The position numbers and the translations under genes are program-made. From JBFMGD01 sp040751775 (GTDB lineage Bacteria; Bacillota; Dethiobacteria; DTU022): 64,000 nucleotides of DNA. The notes below the pieces were generated by a model, which was not told the DNA's origin, made no database searches, and saw nothing but the letters and a program-made list of their open reading frames with translations. The stretch lies in contig JBFMGD010000008.1 in assembly GCA_040751775.1 (NCBI GenBank), positions 1-64,000 on the forward strand. Direction: 5' to 3'. Shown piece after piece: positions 57,009-64,000 of this stretch. Each line of letters begins with the position of its first letter. Positions within the stretch are counted from its first letter, which is position 1.

Positions 57009-58438
57009 ATTGCCAGGCGTTTGAGCCTTTGTTGGAGATTTTGTCTGGACATACCCAGGGCTTTGGCTGTTCGCGAAATATTCTGCTGGTTGTTATTCAA
57101 AGTCTCGCTAATAATTTCATTTTCTATCTGTAACAGCAGCTGCTTGAGACTGCGGGACTCACTGTTGTCTTCATAGATAGAGTGGTAACTGTACTTAACC
57201 CCTTTATACTTCTGCAGTAGGTGTGCCGGAATGTGTCTTAATTCTATTAAGGCGGCGTTTTCTTCAGCAAAGTTCATGGCATGTTCCACGGCATGCAGCA
57301 GTTCACGCACGTTCCCGGGCCAACTGTGTTGATGAAATACGGTCATTACTTCGGGGATCACGTCGCCTACAGCCTTGTTCATAATCTTGTTCGCCTGCCG
57401 GATAAAGTGGCGCACCAGGAGAGGCAGATCGCCCGTGCGATCCCGCAGGGGAGGGATGGTCAAGGTAACCACGGCCAGGCGGTAGTAGAGGTCCTGCCGC
57501 AGGCTGTTCCTGTTGATTGCTTCCTGGGGATCTGTGTTTAAGGCGCTGATAATCCTCGGATTTACCCGGATATCTGTTTGGCCGCCCAACCTCCGGATTG
57601 TTTTTGATTCGAGCACCCGCAGCAATTTGCTTTGCAGGGAAACGTCCATGGAGCTAATTTCATCCAGGAAAAGGGTTCCCTGGTCCGCTTCTTCAAACAG
57701 CCCCGGTTTATCTTCCGACCCGGTAAAGGCCCCTTTTTTCGTTCCAAAGAGTACGCTTTCCAGCAAAGTGGGCGGGATGGCAGCACAGTTGACGGCAACA
57801 AAAGGACTCTTGGCGCGAAGACTGAAATTGTGTATGCTCTGGGCGAAGAGCTCTTTACCGGTACCGGTTTCTCCATAAATCAGTACCGGTGACATGTTCA
57901 CGGCAATGCGCCGGGCAAATTCAACAGTTCCCTGTATCGCGGCGCTTTCTCCGACAATGTCCTCAAAGGTATACTGGGTCCCGTTTTTAGTATGGTTTGT
58001 ATAGAGCTGTTTTTGCAAATGGATGACAGTGTCAACCAGCTGCTTCTTCTTGGTTATATCACTGTTTACTGAAACAGCTCCGATAATTTTTCCTTGGAAT
58101 ATAATTGGAAATGTGTTTGTAATGATATTGATCTTTGTGCCATTTTTGGTAAAATAGGTTGCCTGGTGGTTTTTCACCGGCTTCCCCGTTTTCAGAACCT
58201 TGAGTAGAATACTGCTATCCTCATCAAGCTGGTAGGCCTCGGTAATATGCTTACCTAAAACATGGGCGGCCTTGTTGTTCTCAATTTGCTCCAGGGCCTT
58301 GGAATAAAAAAAGGTTTTACCGGTACTATCCACAATATGAATACCGTCTTCAATAATATTTAAGGAATGAGCCAGGAGCTCGCGCTCAACTGTTTTAGCC
58401 AACCGCGCTGTTTGGTGCCGCCCTATTTCCGGACCCAA
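57002..58438 (-). CDS. Sigma-54-dependent PAS/AAA+/Fis transcriptional activator (RocR/PrdR type)
   Basis: A 478-residue enhancer-binding protein: PAS sensor at about residues 20-135, AAA+ domain at about 165-400, Fis-type HTH at the end (ISRTAKALGMSRQNLQQRLK). AAA+ motifs are complete: Walker A YGETGTGKELFAQ, the sigma-54 contact loop GAFTG, Walker B GTLFLDEIS and SWPGNVREL. The ligand probably binds the PAS domain. I prefer TTG 58438, with GGAGGG 6 nt upstream. The longer GTG 58558 start (GGAG 9 nt away) would place the N-terminus inside a 32-bp palindrome and adds only unconserved residues. It is divergent from the methyltransferase operon, which has a -24/-12 promoter, so it is the likely regulator. 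Confidence 0.9.
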   Translation of the reverse strand: MGPEIGRHQTARLAKTVERELLAHSLNIIEDGIHIVDSTGKTFFYSKALEQIENNKAAHVLGKHITEAYQLDEDSSILLKVLKTGKPVKNHQATYFTKNGTKINIITNTFPIIFQGKIIGAVSVNSDITKKKQLVDTVIHLQKQLYTNHTKNGTQYTFEDIVGESAAIQGTVEFARRIAVNMSPVLIYGETGTGKELFAQSIHNFSLRAKSPFVAVNCAAIPPTLLESVLFGTKKGAFTGSEDKPGLFEEADQGTLFLDEISSMDVSLQSKLLRVLESKTIRRLGGQTDIRVNPRIISALNTDPQEAINRNSLRQDLYYRLAVVTLTIPPLRDRTGDLPLLVRHFIRQANKIMNKAVGDVIPEVMTVFHQHSWPGNVRELLHAVEHAMNFAEENAALIELRHIPAHLLQKYKGVKYSYHSIYEDNSESRSLKQLLLQIENEIISETLNNNQQNISRTAKALGMSRQNLQQRLKRLAIQ

Positions 58439-58524
58439 GGTTTTCCCTCCATCAGGTGCAAATATTTTTGCGTTTGTTACTAGATTCGTCGTAACATTCA
58501 GAAATCCTGCTCTCTTTTCGGGTG

Positions 58525-58556
58525 GCAAGAAATAATTGCACGCAATAATTTCTTGC
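58525..58556. promoter_or_regulatory. 32-bp palindrome, probable upstream activator site of the sigma-54 regulator
   Basis: Positions 58525-58556 form a dyad with 15-nt arms around AC. All pairs match except 58534/58547. The half-site is GCAAGAAATAATTGC. It lies about 110 bp upstream of the -24 box at 58651 and directly before the regulator gene, the normal place for an enhancer bound by a Fis-type HTH dimer. Confidence 0.8.
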
Positions 58557-58648
58557 ACTTTGCCTTGCTCCGATGGCCTCTGGTCCTCCCTAAAACCAAC
58601 TTTTTCGGCCTTGTTTTATACACGGTTGCCAATATTAATGTAATTGGA

Positions 58649-58666
58649 TTGGCATCTCTTTTGCAA
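58649..58666 (+). promoter_or_regulatory. Sigma-54 (-24/-12) promoter of the methyltransferase operon
   Basis: TTGGCATCTCTTTTGCAA has GG at 58651-58652 and GC at 58663-58664 with exactly 10 nt between, and matches the consensus TGGCAC-N5-TTGC at nearly all positions. Transcription should start near 58676, about 35 nt before the first gene. CCAAT...ATTGG around 58629-58647 is a further small dyad just upstream. Confidence 0.9.
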
Positions 58667-58711
58667 TAAAAAGAGGTGTGTCGTAAATTGCATAGGGAGG
58701 ATGTCTGAGAA

Positions 58712-59935
58712 GTGGCAAACATGGCTTATCTACAGGAAAAACCGATCGCAGTACTGGGTGCGGGCGCCGTGGGCAAAGCCCAGGCGGCTGATTGCACCCT
58801 AGCCGGTGCCAGGGTTCGTTTGTGTGACCTTCACCCGTTTTCAAAGAAGACTCTTTTCGGGGTTCGTGATAGTGGGATTAATTTTTACGGGAGCCAGCTG
58901 AACCTTTACAGTTTTGAGCGCTCCGGTGTGGCCTTTATGGAAAAGGTGACTGAGGATGTAGCGGAGGCCGTTAAAGGCGCGGGCCTGGTTATCGTGGCAA
59001 CACCGGCTTTCGGTCACCAGGTGTTTTTTGAAAAATTGATCCCCTGCCTTGAAGACGGCATGGTCATTCATATTTTCCCGGACAACTTCGGGTCGCTGCT
59101 GCTGCGCAAAATGATGCGGGAAGCAGGGTGCGAGAAAAAGGTAATCATCGGGGGTTGGTCCAGCGCGCCTTACGGCTGCCGGGTTGACATAAAAGGCGGC
59201 GTCGTCCTTCCCCGGATCCGTGTTTATTACCGCGCCATTACCCTGCGAGGGGCCGCCCTCCCCATGGCCGACCAGGAACAGTTCCTGGAAAGCGCCAAAT
59301 ACCTCGGCTCCATGGACGCCATTACTAAAAACGGCGGCCTGGATCCCGGCGATACAGTGCTGGATATAGGTTTCAGCAATGTCAACCCCGTTTTGCACTG
59401 CCCCGGCACTATTTTAGGCGTAGGGGTGATGGAAAACTGGGGCGTGATTTACGGCAAGGACAAATATGATTTTTCTATCTACTCCCATGCGTACTGTCCC
59501 TCCATCGCCAAGGTACAGTATGCTTTTTATCTCGAAGAATGCGCCCTCGCGGAAGCCATCGGCGTAGGGATCCAGCAGTTTGAGAAGAAGCATTTCTTCC
59601 ACCGGGAAAGCATATTGGGTGCGGAGTATATGGGCCCGGATTATGTCATCCCCTTTGAACAGCACGATTATATCCAATATGGAACAGGTCCCTTTGATAT
59701 TAACAACCGGTACATTACCGAGGACATTCCCGTAGGCTGCCATGTTTATCACCAATTGGGTCAAAGATTAGGGGTTAAAACACCGGTGATAGATTCCATG
59801 ATTAACCTGGCGAATGCGATGATGGAAACATGTTATTATGATAAAGGGTACACACTTGCATATCTTGGAATCGGGCATATGGACAAAACAGCATTGAACC
59901 GGTATCTTAGGGAAGGCATCTGCGGCGGGGCATAA
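58712..59935 (+). CDS. NAD/NADP octopine/nopaline dehydrogenase-family protein
   Basis: A 407-residue two-domain oxidoreductase. The N-terminal Rossmann domain starts IAVLGAGAVGKAQAADCTLA (residues 12-31), with an acidic strand end VRLCDLHPF and LVIVATPAFGHQVFFEKLIP. The C-terminal helical domain (from about residue 200) contains FSNVNPVLHCPGTILGVGVM, the NxxxH-type substrate region of the opine-dehydrogenase family (Asn, His). Such enzymes reductively join or oxidatively split amino acids and 2-oxo acids. The fold is also that of ketopantoate reductase. GTG 58712 lies 11 nt behind GGGAGG; ATG 58721 is an alternative. First gene after the sigma-54 promoter, 47 bp before the MttB-like gene. 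The substrate is unknown. Confidence 0.82.
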   Translation: MANMAYLQEKPIAVLGAGAVGKAQAADCTLAGARVRLCDLHPFSKKTLFGVRDSGINFYGSQLNLYSFERSGVAFMEKVTEDVAEAVKGAGLVIVATPAFGHQVFFEKLIPCLEDGMVIHIFPDNFGSLLLRKMMREAGCEKKVIIGGWSSAPYGCRVDIKGGVVLPRIRVYYRAITLRGAALPMADQEQFLESAKYLGSMDAITKNGGLDPGDTVLDIGFSNVNPVLHCPGTILGVGVMENWGVIYGKDKYDFSIYSHAYCPSIAKVQYAFYLEECALAEAIGVGIQQFEKKHFFHRESILGAEYMGPDYVIPFEQHDYIQYGTGPFDINNRYITEDIPVGCHVYHQLGQRLGVKTPVIDSMINLANAMMETCYYDKGYTLAYLGIGHMDKTALNRYLREGICGGA

Positions 59936-59982
59936 CCCGTTCTCTTCCCGGTATCGGCCATATTGACGAGGAGGGTTGTCTG

Positions 59983-61458
59983 TTGAATTGGGACAGGTCG
60001 AGTTGTAGCAACCAGGTTGACAATGCTTCTGTACAATTTTCGGTCCTTTCCAGGAATCAGCGTGAGCGCATATTCAGCGCCATCCTGGAAGTCCTGGAGC
60101 GCACCGGAACTAAAGTCTATAATGAAGAGGCTCTGGCCCTGCTCAAGAATGCCGGGTGCCGGTCAGACGGCGAAAGAGTATGGATCCCGTCCCGATTGGT
60201 GGAAAGGGCCGTTCGTTCAGCTCCTTCCCGTGTAACCCTGGCTGATCGTAACGGCAAGAGAAGGCTTTTTTTGGAAGGCAATAACACTTACTTTGGTCCA
60301 GGCCCGACAAACCCTTACTTTATTGACCTGGAAACGGGAGAGCGGCGCAAGGTCACCAAGGAGGACGCCTGCAATGTTGCCACGCTGGTGGACTGTTTGC
60401 CTGGTATGGATTTCTGCATGTCCTTGGCCAGTATTTCCAATGTGACGCCTGTACTGGCGGATGTACATGAAGTGCATGCCATGCTTACATCTACTACGAA
60501 ACCGGTTGTTACCTGGGCTTTTAACCTCCAAAACAATGAGACTATCGTCTCCATGTGCGAAGCCGTGGCAGGCAGCGCGGCGGAGTTAAGAGACAACCCG
60601 TTTCTAGCGCTCTATGCGGAACCGGCCACACCCTTAAAGCATCCCAAGGAATCCCTGGACAAACTTTTTTACATGGCCGAAAAGGAGCTTCCCATTATTT
60701 ACACCCCGGGGGTCCAGGGTAGCGCCACCGCTCCCGCTTCCCTGGCCGGGGTGATCGTCATAGCGGCCGCAGATTGCCTGGCGGGGCTGGTCATGCACCA
60801 GCTAAAGAAGGAAGGGGCTCCCTTTATTGCCGGTGGGGTCACCACCAATATGGATATGAAAACCATGATTCATTGTTATGCTTCTTCTCCCGACTTTTGC
60901 CTGATGCACGCCGGTTATACCGAGCTGATCCAACACCTCAACCTGCCTATGTTCAGCACCGCCGGCTGCAGTGATTCCAAGGTGCTGGATATGCAGGCGG
61001 CCATCGAGTATGCCCTCTCTATATACAGCGCCGCCTTAAGCGGCGCCAACCTGGTCCATGATGTCGGTTTTCTGGAATCGGGGATGTCCGCCTCGTTGCA
61101 GGGCCTGGTGATGGGTGATGAAATCATCAGCTACGTGCGCAAAATGGTGCAGGGGATAAGGGTCGACAGCGATACCCTGGCCCTGGATGTAATCGATTCC
61201 GTGGGGCCCGGGGGGCATTTCCTGCAGGAGATGCATACGCTGCAAAACTTTAAAACGCAATTTTGGCTGCCCAAGTTGATTAACCGTGAGAATTATGCGT
61301 CCTGGGATCTGAACGGGAAAATTACCTACGACCAGCGGCTCACGGCTAAGGCGCGGCAGCTGCTCCAGGAGCATCAACCACAGCCTCTGGGGGATGATTT
61401 AAAAGCCGAATTGCTGAGAATCTTGAACCGTGCGGAAACGGAAAAAGCAGGTATATAA
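59983..61458 (+). CDS. MttB-superfamily (trimethylamine/glycine-betaine-type) corrinoid methyltransferase, non-pyrrolysine
   Basis: A 491-residue TIM-barrel methyltransferase of the MttB/COG5598 family: ILEVLERTGTKVYNEEALAL (residues 35-54), FGPGPTNPYFIDLETGERRK, NPFLALYAEPATPLKHPKES, and the C-terminal QEMHTLQNFKTQFWLPKLIN. The reading frame has no in-frame UAG, so this is not a pyrrolysine enzyme but belongs with MtgB-like members that demethylate glycine betaine, proline betaine, carnitine and similar quaternary amines, passing the methyl to a corrinoid protein. No corrinoid protein gene is in the window; it may lie beyond 64 kb. TTG 59983 follows GAGGAGG. Strong context: betaine-type transporter genes 1 kb downstream. 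Confidence 0.88.
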   Translation: MNWDRSSCSNQVDNASVQFSVLSRNQRERIFSAILEVLERTGTKVYNEEALALLKNAGCRSDGERVWIPSRLVERAVRSAPSRVTLADRNGKRRLFLEGNNTYFGPGPTNPYFIDLETGERRKVTKEDACNVATLVDCLPGMDFCMSLASISNVTPVLADVHEVHAMLTSTTKPVVTWAFNLQNNETIVSMCEAVAGSAAELRDNPFLALYAEPATPLKHPKESLDKLFYMAEKELPIIYTPGVQGSATAPASLAGVIVIAAADCLAGLVMHQLKKEGAPFIAGGVTTNMDMKTMIHCYASSPDFCLMHAGYTELIQHLNLPMFSTAGCSDSKVLDMQAAIEYALSIYSAALSGANLVHDVGFLESGMSASLQGLVMGDEIISYVRKMVQGIRVDSDTLALDVIDSVGPGGHFLQEMHTLQNFKTQFWLPKLINRENYASWDLNGKITYDQRLTAKARQLLQEHQPQPLGDDLKAELLRILNRAETEKAGI

Positions 61459-61488
61459 CAAATCAATCCATAGCACAAGGGTGAATTT

Positions 61489-62340
61489 ATGAAAAAGAGA
61501 AAAACTGTCGTTGATTTTATGAAAATGAAAAAACAGGGAGACCAGGTTGCCTGGATCACCGCTTACGAATACCTGGCCGCCTCCTACGCCGAGCAGGCGG
61601 GTATGGACATGGTCCTGGTGGGCGACTCCCTGGGTATGGTTCTCCTGGGATACGAAAGCACTATTCCCGTGACCATGTCTGACTGTATATCCCACTGCCA
61701 GGCGGTTCGCCGCGGAGCCCCCAACACCTGGGTTATCGGAGATATGCCTTTTCTCTCTTACCAGCAGTCCGACCAGCAGGCCGTTGAAAACGCCGGCCGG
61801 TTTTTCAAGGAAGCCGGGGTGGATTGCATCAAGCTTGAGGGTGGGCAGCGGGTCGCCGACCGGATTAAGGCCATCACGAACGGCGGTATGCTGGTGATGG
61901 GACATATCGGCCTGACTCCCCAAAGCTCCGGCCAGCTGGGCGGCTTTGTCGCGCAGGGCCGGGATGTGGGCAGCGCGCGGGAAGTGATCAAGGACGCCCT
62001 GGCCGTTGAGAAGGCGGGGGCCTACGCTTTGCTGGTGGAGGCGGTGCCGCCCGAGGTAACCGCCTTTATGCGAGAGAGGCTCTCTATACCGGTTTACTCC
62101 ATCGGCGCCGGCCCCTCGGACGGGCAGCTCTTGATCTCCAGCGACCTGTTAGGTAAGTTCCAGGCTTTCACCCCCAAATTTGTCAAAAAATACGCCAATC
62201 TTGCGGAAATTGAAATTAGCGCTTACCGGGCCTACATTGCAGATGTAAAAAGCGGGGCGTTTCCGGCGGAGGAACACGTTTATCATATTACTGAACCGCC
62301 GGAAGCCTTTGCGGAGCTGTTTAAAGAGTTGGCCGAGTAG
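61489..62340 (+). CDS. panB: 3-methyl-2-oxobutanoate hydroxymethyltransferase homologue (PanB) in a catabolic operon
   Basis: A 283-residue (beta/alpha)8 enzyme of PanB length. Metal and catalytic residues of the family are all visible: VLVGDSLGMVLLGYESTIPV (metal Asp), VIGDMPFLSY (second Asp), CIKLEGG (Lys and Glu), GHIGLTPQS (His), ALLVEAVPPEV (catalytic Glu) and SIGAGPSDGQ. PanB adds a hydroxymethyl group from 5,10-methylene-THF to 2-oxoisovalerate for pantothenate synthesis. Here panC and panD are absent and the gene lies 30 nt behind an MttB-like methyltransferase in a sigma-54 operon, so a different substrate or the reverse reaction (releasing methylene-THF) is possible. This last point is inference. 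Confidence 0.9.
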   Translation: MKKRKTVVDFMKMKKQGDQVAWITAYEYLAASYAEQAGMDMVLVGDSLGMVLLGYESTIPVTMSDCISHCQAVRRGAPNTWVIGDMPFLSYQQSDQQAVENAGRFFKEAGVDCIKLEGGQRVADRIKAITNGGMLVMGHIGLTPQSSGQLGGFVAQGRDVGSAREVIKDALAVEKAGAYALLVEAVPPEVTAFMRERLSIPVYSIGAGPSDGQLLISSDLLGKFQAFTPKFVKKYANLAEIEISAYRAYIADVKSGAFPAEEHVYHITEPPEAFAELFKELAE

Positions 62341-62435
62341 CTTATAGCTCCGGGCTCCGCTCCACGAAGGAGGTGGTCCATCGCGGGCAAGAAAAGAATG
62401 CCGAGATAGGGTGTAAAGGGGGTATAGAGGTCATA

Positions 62436-63083
62436 ATGGAAGGTGTCACCGTTTTTTTTCAATACTTGTGGGAGATAAGAGATTCCCTGATGCTGTTGAC
62501 TGCCCGCCACGCCTGGATGTCCCTGGCCGGGGTGGTATTGGGTACGGTAACCGCCGTTCCCATCGGCGTTTTTATCTCCCGAAGGCCGGGGCTGGCTAAC
62601 TTCACCATAGATGTGGCGGGAATGCTCTACACGATACCTTCCCTGGCTTTGCTTGGTTTTCTGTTACCCTTTGTCGGTTTGGGGTGGCTGCCTACGATTC
62701 TGGCTCTGGTCATCTACTCGTGGCTACCGGTCTTACGAAACACCTGTACAGGTATTATGAATGTAGATCCCGCCGCAAAAGAAGCGGCCAAAGGAATGGG
62801 GGCCACATCGTTTCAACTGCTGCTCCGCGTTGAGCTGCCGCTGGCTTTACCGGTGATTATGGCAGCCATTCGAACCGTCGCCGTGCTTACCGTGGGTATT
62901 ACCATTATGGGGGCGCTCGTCGGCGCCAGGGGTTTGGGCGAGCTGATCTTTCAGGGGCTTTCGATGATGGACAATCGCCTCATCTTGGCGGGAACGATCC
63001 CGGTGTCGGCCATGGCGCTTCTGTTTGACCAGGTGTTGGGTCTTCTAGAGCGAAAGCTCAAGGTTGTAACCGGTAGTGCATGA
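62436..63083 (+). CDS. OpuC/ProW-type ABC permease for quaternary amines
   Basis: A 215-residue membrane protein with about six helices: WMSLAGVVLGTVTAVPIGVF, DVAGMLYTIPSLALLGFLLP, LPVLRNTCTGIMNVDPAAKE and the EAA-type coupling loop AAKGMGATSFQLLLRVELPL. This is the BPD_transp_1 permease of osmoprotectant or betaine importers (OpuCB/OpuCD, YehW). ATG 62436 follows AGAGG; an upstream in-frame stretch to 62373 is unconserved. It is 53 nt before the binding-protein gene. The ATPase gene is not in the window and is probably downstream. Confidence 0.88.
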   Translation: MEGVTVFFQYLWEIRDSLMLLTARHAWMSLAGVVLGTVTAVPIGVFISRRPGLANFTIDVAGMLYTIPSLALLGFLLPFVGLGWLPTILALVIYSWLPVLRNTCTGIMNVDPAAKEAAKGMGATSFQLLLRVELPLALPVIMAAIRTVAVLTVGITIMGALVGARGLGELIFQGLSMMDNRLILAGTIPVSAMALLFDQVLGLLERKLKVVTGSA

Positions 63084-63136
63084 TGCTGCCGAATATCAAT
63101 ACATCAGTATCATACCAAAAAGAGGAGGATTAACGT

Positions 63137-64000
63137 ATGAAGCTTTTCAAAGTTACCGCGTTACTGCTTGCTGTTTTGTTGATGTCGCTGCTGTTTGTAG
63201 GGGGTTGTGGTGAACCTGAGCAAGCCGAAGAGTATACGGTGGTCATCGCCGGCAAAGGATGGGCTGAAAACATGACCCTGGCCTACATGGCTGCTCTGCT
63301 CATCGAAGCGAACACGGACCTTAAAGTTGACACCACTAAGGTTAATATGGGCCCGACGGAAATGCTTCACCCCGCGCTGGTGGAAGGACAGATCGATCTT
63401 TACCCCGAGTACACCGGCACCGCCTGGATGGTTGTATTAAAGCAGGAAGTCATCCAGGATCGGGTGGAGATTTTTGAAAAGTCGCGTGATGCTTACCAGG
63501 AACAATTCGGCATTACCTGCTTAGATCCCCTGGGCTTCCAAAACACCTTTGCCATCGCCATGCCTCGTGAAAAAGCGGAAGAACTGGGCATTACCACACT
63601 TTCCGAACTGGCGGCATTTCCCGATTTAACTTTTGTCGGCGATTCTACCACGTTTACCCGGCCTGACGTCTACCTGGGCCTGGCGGAAACCTACGGCTTA
63701 AATATGAACCAGGTGATTGTTGATACCGCCTTCTTCTATGAAGCGCTGGCCCAAGGCCAGGGTGATGTAACGACCTGCTTCTCAACTGACGGCCGCTTAA
63801 AGGAATATGGTTTTGTCGTTCTCGAAGACGACAAGAGCTTCTTCCCGCCGTACGATGCAATGTTCGTAGTACGTACTGAACTCCTGGAGCAATATCCAGA
63901 AATAGCCGAAGCCCTGGCCCCGCTCCTTGGGACCATCGACGGCGAGACAATGACCGAGTTGAACTACAAAGTTGAAGTAGAACAACAGGAGCCAGAGGAT
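63137..64000 (+). CDS. ProX/OpuAC-type substrate-binding lipoprotein (3' partial)
   Basis: 288 codons are visible, open to the window edge. The signal peptide MKLFKVTALLLAVLLMSLLF has the lipobox FVGGC. The mature part follows the glycine-betaine-binding family: VVIAGKGWAENMTLAYMAAL, then LVEGQIDLYPEYTGTAW (the conserved D.YPEYTGT motif), TFVGDSTTFTRPDVYLGLAE and VTTCFSTDGRLKEYGFVVLE. The Tyr and Trp near the YPEYTGTAW motif are typical cation-pi ligands for trimethylammonium groups. AGAGGAGG lies 8 nt before the ATG. With the preceding permease it forms the importer of the sigma-54 operon. Confidence 0.9.
   Translation, partial: MKLFKVTALLLAVLLMSLLFVGGCGEPEQAEEYTVVIAGKGWAENMTLAYMAALLIEANTDLKVDTTKVNMGPTEMLHPALVEGQIDLYPEYTGTAWMVVLKQEVIQDRVEIFEKSRDAYQEQFGITCLDPLGFQNTFAIAMPREKAEELGITTLSELAAFPDLTFVGDSTTFTRPDVYLGLAETYGLNMNQVIVDTAFFYEALAQGQGDVTTCFSTDGRLKEYGFVVLEDDKSFFPPYDAMFVVRTELLEQYPEIAEALAPLLGTIDGETMTELNYKVEVEQQEPED

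Noticed and set aside
59983..61458. Possible pyrrolysine-containing MttB
   Set aside because: The frame is continuous from start to end with no in-frame UAG, so it belongs to the non-pyrrolysine branch.

Overview
The window looks like a chromosomal segment of an anaerobic Gram-positive bacterium of the Clostridia, probably a Peptococcaceae-like lineage. This is inferred from gene families only: tandem MinD-type ATPases carrying ferredoxin domains, a UPF0251 regulator, a non-pyrrolysine MttB-family methyltransferase, lipoprotein signals, strong AGGAGG-type ribosome sites and many TTG/GTG starts. No rRNA, tRNA or CRISPR array was seen, so taxonomy is not proven.

Layout. 1-3.3 kb: a metal/Fe-S housekeeping module (two DUF5320-like Gly-rich proteins, two MinD/ferredoxin ATPases, an IscU/NifU-like scaffold, a DUF134 regulator). 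3.3-6.9 kb: a lipoprotein surrounded by decay (a metallo-beta-lactamase relic and an ABC-2 exporter operon in which all three genes are damaged). 7.1-16.4 kb: an uptake/catabolism block with a URO-D-type methyltransferase, a GltS-like symporter, a DUF3798 binding lipoprotein with an attenuator-like hairpin, a two-ABC-domain ATPase, two RbsC-type permeases and an M20 peptidase. 17-25.4 kb: an MBL-fold hydrolase, a G5/M23 cell-wall peptidase, a NarL-type two-component pair and a PAS-GAF-GAF-HD-GYP signalling protein. 25.4-28.3 kb: a gene graveyard with fragments of at least six unrelated enzymes, bracketed by an imperfect direct repeat.

28.3-55.9 kb is a large glycan locus. Plus-strand genes (28.3-41.4 kb) and minus-strand genes (41.4-51.4 kb) converge. 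They encode about fourteen glycosyltransferases, two or three methyltransferases, a three-gene UDP-N-acetyl-L-hexosamine route (CapE/WbjB-like dehydratase, RmlD-like reductase, CapG/WbjD-like 2-epimerase), a classical WecB, and a dTDP-L-rhamnose operon in which RmlB and RmlA are one fused polypeptide. No flippase, polymerase, ligase or initiating phosphoglycosyltransferase is visible, so a cytoplasmic protein-glycosylation role (flagellin, S-layer or spore surface) is as plausible as a polysaccharide. Several transferases are built from shuffled and duplicated modules.

55.9-57.0 kb is a second small graveyard (amine oxidase and DhaL relics). 57.0-64.0 kb is the most interesting part: a sigma-54 activator divergent from an operon with a textbook -24/-12 promoter and a 32-bp palindrome at upstream-activator distance. 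The operon encodes an opine-dehydrogenase-like protein, an MttB-family quaternary-amine methyltransferase, a PanB homologue, an OpuC/ProW-type permease and a ProX-like binding lipoprotein cut by the window edge. Together they suggest an inducible pathway that imports and demethylates a betaine-like compound, with a PanB-type C1 step that I do not recognise from known pathways.

Four copies of a palindromic REP-like element (arms with the core GGGACA...CTTAAT) lie just behind stop codons between 2.7 and 16.9 kb. Internal deletions in otherwise well-conserved genes recur across the window.
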